A stretch of 64,000 nucleotides of DNA, taken from Acanthopleura granulata. Lineage: Eukaryota > Mollusca > Polyplacophora > Chitonida > Chitonidae. The stretch covers positions 62,001 to 126,000 of the forward strand of contig JABBOT010000031.1 in the NCBI GenBank assembly GCA_016165875.1, read 5' to 3'. Of the stretch, positions 55,073 to 64,000 are shown in pieces. Below the pieces are notes generated by a model. The model saw nothing but the letters and a program-made list of their open reading frames with translations. It was not told the origin of the DNA and ran no database searches. The position numbers were made by a program, and so were the translations under genes. Every line of letters starts with the position of its first letter. Position 1 is the stretch's first letter.

Positions 55073-57282
55073 GTCCATTGACACTGAACCCATACATGGT
55101 CTGTCCTTGGGATTGATAGACAAACGCTTTTAACCACGAGCGGTCACGATCCGCTTCCACATAGCAATACACCAGTGATGACGGTCCAGGCGATATACCT
55201 ATATGGCATAAATATCTAGAGGATATCGCATGTATCACTGACGATAATAATGATTAAACTTTGGTTCGGAGAACGTACGTAAATATAAATGATACTGTAG
55301 AAGAGACAGTTTACTTTCATTTTAGACCTGGTATTTGATCTCCTTGATATCCAGTTATTAAAAGTTGAATGGCGTTCTTCACTTGACCGATTTTGATACT
55401 ACTTTTTGTACTGGCCTGTTATGTAAGGGTAAAATAGGAAAGAAAACAAGGCGAACCTCGTGCTCGATTTCAACTTAATTGTATATTTGTTAAGTTGTAG
55501 AAATCAACTTCTAAAAGTGGGCTTGAGTTGAGGATGCTAGAACCACTCAGAAGCAAAATTATACATTTTGGCTTGAGTAGCCCAAAATATTGATCGAATG
55601 TAGTAATATGCTGATAGATGTTAAAGGGCTGTGGATTTCAAAAACACTTTCAAAATTTACCACATATTTATGAAAATAAGGGACATTATAAATCAGAATT
55701 CTTTTATGTTGTGTTATGTTTTCGCTAATTGTCATCATTTCAAACGCTCTTTTCTAAGTGCATAGTTTACCATTTAAACCAAAAACGGCACCACAGACTT
55801 TTAATATTCATTTTGAATTGCTTCGAGTGATCATTTAAACAGGAATTGTCAAACAGAATGTCAGAATGTAGCTATATCAATCCACTTATGCAAAATTTAA
55901 AAACAAAAGTGTAAATTGCTGTCCTGTCCTGACAGTTCTGAGCAAAACCTACTGGAGCGTGTTTATAAATCTATCCCCAAACAGCACCCCGGTGGAGTGT
56001 TAAAGGCTGTTGCTGTTAATAGGCTGATAACAGGTATGTAACGTGTACAGTGTTTGCTTGGGCATAAGGAGTGATGCACAGTTTATGGATAAGTGTTAGC
56101 CGGAGGCAATACACATTTGTTGCGGGCCTGTCTACCTTCAGTGAGTTATTTCCCCTAGTCAGGGAGACCTGAGGAAACACAACCGCCTTAGTACACAACA
56201 AGTTATACTTTTTGTCAGATTTAAGGTGTTCAGTTCATTTATGGTTATTCATCTTTCCGTGAGGGGAAGATAAGAAAACGAAGAATCAAAACGGGAATAA
56301 TTTGGGCCGAATTTCATCGCTGAGGGGGTTCTAGTATCATTTAGTTGGAGGAAAACGGACCATTTGGCTTACGCGTGGAGATTAAGCCAGTGTGAGCTGG
56401 ACTTGAAGAATACCATTTTCTCACCTTGGTAGCCTGAGCGAGGCGGTGGTGGTGGTGGTTGTGGTGGTGGTATTAACCCTGGGGAAACGTTTTCAGTTGT
56501 ATTCAAAGCAGACAAAATTCTGATATATTTCAACTAGGTGTAAAATGACATTATGGATTCAAAGCAGACAAAATTCTTATATATTTCAATTGGGAGCCAA
56601 ATATTAGACCCTGTTGGTTGAATTGTTCATGTGTAACCTATAGCACTGGAAAATTTTTTGAATTTTGTGCCAATAATATCTTCCTTTGATGCTGGCACAC
56701 AAAACAAAATATTATATGTCTCAGGGCAACAATAAATATTGGGGGTGGGTGGGGGGTGTATCTGGGATCCCGCTCAGGTTGATACTTTAGGTATCTAGAA
56801 TATACGAATTTGTGGAGAAGGGGGTATAAATTTCTTTTCTGTGAAAATATATTCGTCCTGCTTTTCCTTGAAATGAAACACTTGTGGTTATCAGAAACTC
56901 AAATTTTACCACCCATCAGCAACAGGAATGAAGTTATGTAACAACTGCTATCCCTACTCCCTTTTGTGCATTTACTCACTAATTGCTCCAAAAACTGCCA
57001 ATTTTTGGAATTCTCATACAAAGGCAGCCCCTTCAACCACATTGTATGAAACATGAAACCAGATTGTATGATAAACAGCTAAACTTTTAGACATATTTTA
57101 AAACATGCTTTCAGCAAATTTAATTCTTTTTGAGTCATTGTCCATGTGGAAGGTTGAAAACAGATAATTGCGCATTGTTAAAATAAGTCTGACATGTATC
57201 CCTTACAGAAAAATGGGATGAAAATAACTGTTTATGTCATTATACATAAATACTAAAACAGTTTTGGTCAGATAGATTCAAT

Positions 57283-58168
57283 GGCTTTATCATACGTTTC
57301 ATCCGGCGCTGCCCACAGAGCAGTCATATGCAGTGACTCGTTGTCCTGCCTTTTGGCAATAGAGCAAAATAAATTTCAAAAACCCGTTAATACTAGAAAT
57401 ATTAGCCATCCATAGAAAGTTAATTAAAAGAGGGAAAGATATTGTATTCTGTTGGATACCAAGTGATACTGGTATTCACGGAAACACAGTCGCAGAGAGG
57501 GAAGCGAAAGCTGCCCTTGGTAAACCCATATCTAAGTTTAAAATTCCTTATACTGACTTTAAATCTAATGTTCTTAAATACATTTGTCGCCTTTGGCAGG
57601 ATGAATGGGACCTGCAGGTCGATAACAAACTGCACGCCATTCACCCTGTCTTAGGCTATGACTCTTATACGTTTGGTATGTCTCGTAGAGACCAAGTGGT
57701 TTTAACGAGATGCCGCGTTGGGCATTCTCGTCTAACACACAATTTTATCCTGGATGGGGGCAGTGCTCCAAAGTCTGTTGGATGTGGTGCTGAATACGGC
57801 ATGAAACATATCCTGATTGACTGTGTGGACTTTGCCCATGTGAGGCAAAGGTTCTACACAGTAAACTCCATATATGAAGTGTTTGACAGCATCGCTGGCG
57901 ACGCTGTCATAAAATATTTGAAGGCCATTTTATTCTCAAAAATAAATATTTGTTATAAAATTTCCTTAATATGCTGGTTTTCGAGTTTTAACTGTTTTGT
58001 TTTTCTTACCTGATTTTAACCCATGTCCGAATTTTTTTGTTTTCTTTTTAATGTTCTCCACTGAATATCGAAAACCTGAACTGTCTCGTGTTTCCACCTT
58101 GTTCTCGCCACGATATGGCTGAGATATTGCCGATGTGGCGTTAAGCCATAATCATTCATCCATTCAAT
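57283..58168 (+). mobile_element. I-type LINE copy 8, 3' fragment
   Basis: It holds the end of ORF2 from mid RNase H (starting [10 protein letters not shown]), with a frameshift near 57410, then the Cys end (57678-57940), where the Cys pattern is altered (SVGCG). A deletion removes the last ORF2 residues. The 3' UTR and CATT tail follow. The first part is like the older copy 6 and the end like the young copies, another mosaic. Confidence 0.85.
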
Positions 58169-59675
58169 CGTAGAATTATCTGTGCCAAAGAATGTTAAAA
58201 AATCATGCCCGTTCAAGCTTGGCTAATTATTGGGGATCACCCATGATAAATATTCACGAAAACAGTCTCAGATCATTTTCACATACTTACAACTTCGTCT
58301 GAACACCATGAAGGTGACAAGACAAAACTGGTCGTTTCCTACTGGTTACACTAGCGCATTGACTTTTCTTACTATTTATGTAGTAAATTTGTCAACTTCA
58401 ACCCCAAAAATATATCCCCAAACTTTCACGTGGTGAGATGCCATACCACCACACACAGTTTGGGTTTTTCTTTGCATCATATCAAAAAATCGACCTAGCA
58501 TGACTACCATTTTTGAGCTGTGGCTCCTGGAAGTGACGTGATAGCATTTTGTTACCTTGGTAACCTCGAGGGGTGGGTATGGATATTAATCCTGGGAAAA
58601 CTTTGTCAGTTGTATTCACAAAGAAATAAAATTCTGACGTATTTCAACTAGGTACAAAATGACAGTATAGAAATTTATACTGCATCAAGAACCTTAGACT
58701 CTGTGTGGCAGTATCATCCAGTCTGTGCTCCAGCGCTCTTAAATTCGGAGCCAAATCTGGGACCCAACTGGTCGAATTGCGCATGTGTCAGCTGAACTCG
58801 CACAGTTCTCCTGGGTCATTACACTGCATTAGCGACTAACCCCCTATTATCCACGGACTCCTCGAGTGAATAAATAATGTCACACTGTCATCGCTGGTGT
58901 GTGTTTTCCTAAAGCAAGTCAGTAAAACCAGTGTACTCTTTTTTTCTGTGATGGATGCACGTCAGCCTTTCTGTATGGTTGTGCTCCTAAAATAAAGGGG
59001 TTTATGTAGGTCAAAACCAATGAATTTAAAGAGCAGAGAATGATAATCCTAAAGAATTAGACGTTGCATGCTACGGATTTTAAATGCTAGGTCCATTTCA
59101 AAAACCAGGGGTATTTTCCTATCCGATGATGCCAAGCCTTTAAAATATGTATGTTCTTCAATCAGCAATGATTAGCTGAGGAGATCGCACAGTGCAGGAG
59201 TTTTAAAACCCCTCTGTTAAGCTCACATCGATTGTTTAAGGCAGCGACCCCATTATTAACTACTTAATAACTACTGTCTAGCCGATCGCTAGACATTTTT
59301 TTTTATCGGAATTTTTACGCACTGTTGCGGGTTTTAGGCTTTTGAGGCACTCAATGTAACTGTGAATTCTGTAACGAAAAACTCCTGCGATCATTGCTGA
59401 TACCCCAGATTTTTCGAATGGATCTCTGTTAGGCGTTGTATTCGTCGCATACAACGTATACTTCATGAGGCAAGAGGATGGTGTGTTTCGACACAGCTTA
59501 GTCCCACCTTGTTTAAGTGATGTCATCCGCTATACCAAAATAAATGTTGAATCATGCATGAAATTCGAAGTATATAAATCTACCCTACCTTACCATAAGA
59601 TCCTACAAGGTGGTGTAGTCATAAACAGTAAAGCTTAATATTGATATTATAATAATGCCGCTAATCTATATTCAG
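58169..59675. other. Intron, copy 2
   Basis: 58169-58520 is unique to this copy; the rest matches copy 1. No exon is seen. Confidence 0.6.
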
Positions 59676-59820
59676 ATTTACCAGAGTGGCTTGTTCATCA
59701 ACACTGAATGTAGGAGGTTCGACGCCTTGATGTATATGCAGAAGAAAGTGGCGAAATTAAGGGAGGAGATCTCTGAATCTGGCGAAAGCATTGTGATGGA
59801 CTTAATTCAAGATTTCAACG
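59676..59820 (+). CDS. RLR-like exon 11, copy 2
   Basis: It has the same frame and donor (G|GTATGA) as 51952-52096, with [15 protein letters not shown]. Confidence 0.6.
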
Positions 59821-60061
59821 GTATGATAGTTAGTTATTTACAAAAGGGTATCAAATTAATGGAAATAAATATTTGCTCCTCACAAAAGAGGGGCACATAT
59901 TATTAGGATTGTGAGACAAACAGCTGCTTACATGCTATCAGGTATAGTGGGTTATAGCGTTCATTGTAGACAGCGCCTAGAAGAAGGTCGACCTCCTCGA
60001 CCCCGCGAAAGGCGCGGAGAGCGCGGACCCACGTCCTCGGCGACTTCCTTGCCCTCCGCAG

Positions 60062-60216
60062 GGCCCGCGAATGTCACGGTTTTATTCAACAAGCGCTGGT
60101 ATCTTGAAACTAGAAAGGTAATCATGAAAACTCAGAGGCTACGCCCAGCACATGTACTTGAGTATCGGTATGGAGATCAAACTACCGCGAGTCGCTCACA
60201 AGTGTTGCATATTTAT
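60062..60216 (+). CDS. RLR-like exon 12, copy 2: motif IV, longer form
   Basis: It has the same acceptor as copy 1. The frame can end at AAG|GTAATC (60117) or run on to TAT|GTAATT (60216), both phase 0. The longer form adds [20 protein letters not shown], which fits the RLR stretch between motifs IV and V (ILTG....MT...Q..IL..F) better than the short form does. Which is used cannot be told from sequence. Confidence 0.5.
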
Positions 60217-60321
60217 GTAATTCCCATTAGTTATTGGTTTCTGCGCAATAGCGGCGCTTTTTATATAGTGCGGATGCTTTGTATATAGTATTGTGTTCAC
60301 TTTCATTTTGTCTATCCCCAG

Positions 60322-60393
60322 ATTAAGCTTAAAACCCGACAGGATTCAAGGCATAATGTTTACACACTTAATGATTTCCTTGATTCGGACTGA
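60322..60393 (+). CDS. RLR-like exon 13, copy 2: stop exon
   Basis: Identical coding sequence to 52599-52670, with TGA at 60391-60393. Full conservation of this short exon between copies is consistent with use or with recent duplication. Confidence 0.55.
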   Translation: MKLKTRQDSRHNVYTLNDFLDSD

Positions 60394-61587
60394 TCGTTGG
60401 TTTAGTTGTCACAAAGTCTAAAGTTGTCACCTTAATATTCGAAATATAAACAACTTTTAACACGTCGTTTGAGTTTCAGAAAATTCAAGAAATTTCGTTC
60501 CGGTAGTTTTCTGAGATTTCATGAGATTTCTTTGGGTGTACTGCATTTGCTGCCTTGCCTTCATGAAATATGGAATCACTTTTGTGGGATAACCAGTACA
60601 GTAAACTAAATGAACATAAACTGTGAGATGAGAGTTTTTTCTAAAGCTATCTAAGAGCTAACTGAAAAGAAAGTTTTATTCATTTATAGATTTTCTCTCA
60701 CTATCTGCGAAGACGCTTTACTTCAGATTTGCCTTTTCCTGATGGTACAATGTCATATCTTGGTTACTACTAGTCAGAAATATCAAAGAATATGGTGATT
60801 TTGTTTGGTGTCGGGAATAGTCATTAGTGTCTGCTTTCTTTCGGCTGTCAGTTTGGCGACGTGTCAGAGGGTACTTTGCTTTGAAGAATTCAACTTCACA
60901 CACTTAGCCAGCAAATCGCACTAGAGTATACATACTTGTTAAATATCTTGATGATCTATCTTCGCGTCGGTAACTTTGTCCGGGAAAGACGTCACACATT
61001 AGCGGACTGTCAATTCGGAAGTAGTAGAGGAAATTGTGTGTATCACGTGACTAGTGGTGGCCGCAGAAGAGAAGGAGACACTTTCACACTCACTGTCCAG
61101 TAACGATCCTACAACGTGACATCTTTCCCGGGCACAGTATCCGTGTCACTCATGCAGATAATTATCAAATGCAACGTGTGGATGTTTCCCTCAGGCTCTG
61201 CTTGGTTTGCACCGATCGTGATGCCTGCCGCCATCATATAAGAGAAATAGTCTTCAGTACGGCGTTCAACACCAATCCACACACAAAAAAAATCAAAATT
61301 AACAAATGGTATTGTAGCGCGCTATGTGCGAGGTCACTGTGAATTTGCATCCCTCGAAGCGAAGTTAGATGGCATCCAAGAGACAGCTTTTGTACAGGTA
61401 GGTGTTCATATGTTAATGACGACGCCTGGAAAACAACAATACAAAGTCGTTCAGTGTCTGAATTTCAGACTAAATCACAACATGTACTAATAAAACCCTC
61501 CACTTAAAGAAAAATATTTCAAGTACACATTCGCCGTGTATTCAATGCAGGTAGTAGTATATGCATTGTATATGTATTTTTCTGTAG

Positions 61588-61692
61588 AAAGGACAGCAGT
61601 ACCCGAAAAACACAACCTGGGGTTTGATGGGATGATCAATGAGCTTATGTCACGTGTAGAAAAGGCCATGAAGGAACACTATCAGTCCAACA
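61588..61692 (+). CDS. RLR-like exon 8, copy 3
   Basis: Frame and splice sites are intact (ERTAVPEKH). Five extra bases lie just past the donor, in the intron. Confidence 0.65.
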
Positions 61693-62080
61693 GTAAGTCA
61701 TCAAATCAAGGCGAACTGTTACTTTAAGTAACTATTATAGATCCGTGTTACTGGAATACGGCGGTCGACATGCATTGTAAGCGAATTGATTTTTAAACTC
61801 CCTACCCGCATGGTGGCTGGGTATGTATAGGATTGCAATTTGTCTGTCAGTCTGTCAATCTGGCAGTTGGTCACAAACGTTTTCTGGACTGTTAAGAAAA
61901 CGGTACCACGTAATCAATTCAATTGGTGTTTTACGCCGTACTCAACATTATTTCACTTATACGACGGCGGCCAACATCATTGTGGGAGGAAACCGGACAG
62001 AACCGGGCGAAACCCACGACCATCTGTAGGTTGCTGGCTGACCTTCCCACGTACAGCTGGAGAGGAAGCCAGCATGATTT

Positions 62081-62113
<33 letters not shown>

Positions 62114-62399
62114 ATGTCTGTATATATACATATATGTATGTGTATGTCTGTATATATACATATATGTATGTGTGTGTATATATAGATGCTTGTATGTATG
62201 GATGTATGTATGTATATATATGTATGAATATATATATGTATGTAACAGTTACACCGTACATAACATCAAAGAAATCTGTGACATCACTGTACTTCAACCT
62301 GTTCGGTGTGGTCAAAAAAGAACCAAAATAAAATTTTGCACTAAACTATGTGTTTTTTGCCCTAAGTTTTGCTCTAAGTAACTAATATGTCTCTTCTAG

Positions 62400-62578
62400 A
62401 GATGCCTTCCGATCAGTCCGAAAACAGAATGGAGGATTTGATCGCCCCTCCTACGCAGAGGACATCGGTGAAGTACGTGACCTGGCTGAAAACTAACAAG
62501 GCCACATTGGGAGAAGCATCAAAGAGAGAAGGATGCAAACGCGCAGAATTTTTCTTGAGCTGTTTGAGACTGGCCACG
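62400..62578 (+). CDS. RLR-like exon 9, copy 3
   Basis: Frame and splice sites are intact. Replacements are MPSDQSEN, EDLIAPPTQRT. Confidence 0.65.
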
Positions 62579-62763
62579 GTATTTATTGATTTATTTATTA
62601 ATTTTTTTATTGATTGATTGAGTGATTGAGTGGTTTATTTTATGTATTTATTTATTTATTGCATGTATGGTTTTGTTGCGTTTGTGTGCGCAGTTATTTA
62701 TGTAACTTTGCTTTTGTTCTGTGCGATGGTAATGAAACAGCAGCCATATACAAATTCAACAAG

Positions 62764-62865
62764 TGGCGTAGGAACATTACAGCGTTAGACTGCGCACACG
62801 GGCTGCTCATTGTCCCCAAGGCCCTACTAACATTCACTCAGAACGAGGGAATCAGCAGATTCTCT
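62764..62865 (+). CDS. RLR-like exon 10 candidate, copy 3
   Basis: The counterpart of 43343-43444, open, with [14 protein letters not shown]. The borders are uncertain. Confidence 0.35.
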
Positions 62866-64000
62866 GTCCATTGACACTGAACCCATACATGGTCTGTCTT
62901 TGGGATTGATAGACAAACGCTTTTAACCACGAGCGGTCACGATCCGCTTCCACATAGCAATACACCTGTGATGACGGTCCAGGCGATATACCTATATGGC
63001 ATAAATATCTAGAGGATATCGCATGTATCACTGACGATAATAATGATTAAACTTTGGTTCGTTGAACGTACGTAAATATAAATGATACTGTAGAAGAGAC
63101 AGTTTACTTTCATTTTAGACCTGGTATTTGATCTCTTTGATATACAGTTATTAAAAGTTGAATGGGTTTCTTCACTTAACCGATTTTGATACTACTTTTG
63201 TATTGGTCTGTTATGTAAGTGTAAACTAAAAAAGAAAGAAAAAGGCGAACCTCGTGCTCGATTTCTACTATATTGTATATTTGTCAGTTGTAGAAATCAA
63301 CTTCTAAAAATGGGCTAGAGTTCAGGATGTTAGAACAGCTCAGAAGCAAAATTATACATTTTGGCTTGAGTAGCCCAAAATATTGATCGAATATAGTCAT
63401 ATGCTGATAGATGCTAAAGGGCTGTGGATTTCAAAAACACTTTCAAAATTTACCACATATTTATGAAAATAAGGGACATTATAAATCAGAATTCTTTTAT
63501 GTTGTGTTATGTTTTCGCTAATTGTCATCATTTCAAACGCTCTTTTCTAATTGCATAGTTTACCATTTAAACCAAAAACGGCACCACAGACTTTTAATAT
63601 TCATTTTAAATTGGTTCGAGTGATCATTTAAACAGGAATTGTCAAACAGAATGTCAGAATGTAGCTATATCAATCCACTCATGCAAAATTTAAAAACAAA
63701 AGTGTAAATTGCTGTCCTGACCTGACAGTTCTGAGCAAAACCTACTGGAGCGTGTTTATAAATCTATCCCCAAACAGCACCCCGGTGGAGTGTTAAACCC
63801 TGGGGAAACGTTTCCAGTTGTATTCAAAGCAGACAAAATTCTGATATATTTCAACTAGGTGTAAAATGACATTATGGATTCAAAGCAGACAAAATTCTGA
63901 TATATTTCAATTGGGAGCCAAATATTAGACCCTGTGGGTTGAATTGCGCATGTGTAACCTATAACACTGGAAAATTTTTTAAATTTTGTGCCAATAATAT

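Larger units (their letters stand above)
52691..60431 (+). repeat. Tandem 3' exon block, copy 2
   Basis: It is a complete 7.74 kb block without the big LINE, carrying its own exons 8-13. It shares with copy 3, but not copy 1, an extra stretch near 55920 (gtcctg...cagttctgagc). This suggests copies 2 and 3 separated last. Confidence 0.92.
60432..64000 (+). repeat. Tandem 3' exon block, copy 3 (runs off the window)
   Basis: It matches copies 1 and 2 from the first base. A deletion of about 475 bases at 63795, between short ttaa matches, removes the GGT microsatellite region. The part with exons 11-13, if present, lies beyond the window. Confidence 0.92.

Noticed and set aside
57442..57654. Small plus-strand frame MYSVGYQVILVFTE
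   Set aside because: Out-of-frame reading of the LINE RNase H fragment.

Overview
The window is animal nuclear DNA. It has spliced genes with GT/AG introns, I-type non-LTR retrotransposons (LINEs) with (CATT)n tails, a chromodomain Ty3/Gypsy element, a MULE transposase remnant and short interspersed repeats. The repeat content and a tandem-CARD RIG-I-like gene point to an invertebrate, most likely a mollusc. That placement is inference, because there is no rRNA or mitochondrial marker here.

Layout. 1-2811: no gene, one palindrome, and a broken MULE transposase tail. 2812-10587: two fused copies of one LINE family. 10588-12461: SINE-like repeats. 12800-52670 (+ strand): one long gene, reconstructed here from splice sites, reading phase and family resemblance. 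It encodes two N-terminal CARDs, an acidic Ser-rich linker and a RIG-I-like receptor (RLR) type helicase core whose ATPase motifs are degraded. It stops inside the second RecA domain. Its large introns hold a truncated antisense Gypsy element (13960-18732), a nearly intact LINE (18733-24684) and three LINE copies joined end to end (26866-37381).

From 41063 to the right edge, the 3' exon block of this gene (linker after Hel1, Hel2i, start of Hel2, stop exon) is present in tandem. Copy 1 is 41063-52690, interrupted by a 5.1 kb LINE. Copy 2 is 52691-60431. Copy 3 is 60432-64000 and runs off the window. Exons 8 and 9 keep their frame and splice sites in all three copies.

How the parts relate. 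The LINE ORF1/ORF2 pairs are transposition genes, and most copies are dead. The host gene looks like an innate-immune sensor or adaptor: the CARDs would signal, while the helicase part has probably lost ATP hydrolysis and has no C-terminal RNA-binding domain in this window. The tandem 3' blocks could be alternative tails, the debris of unequal crossing-over, or partly an assembly artefact. All assignments come from reading the sequence; no database search was run.
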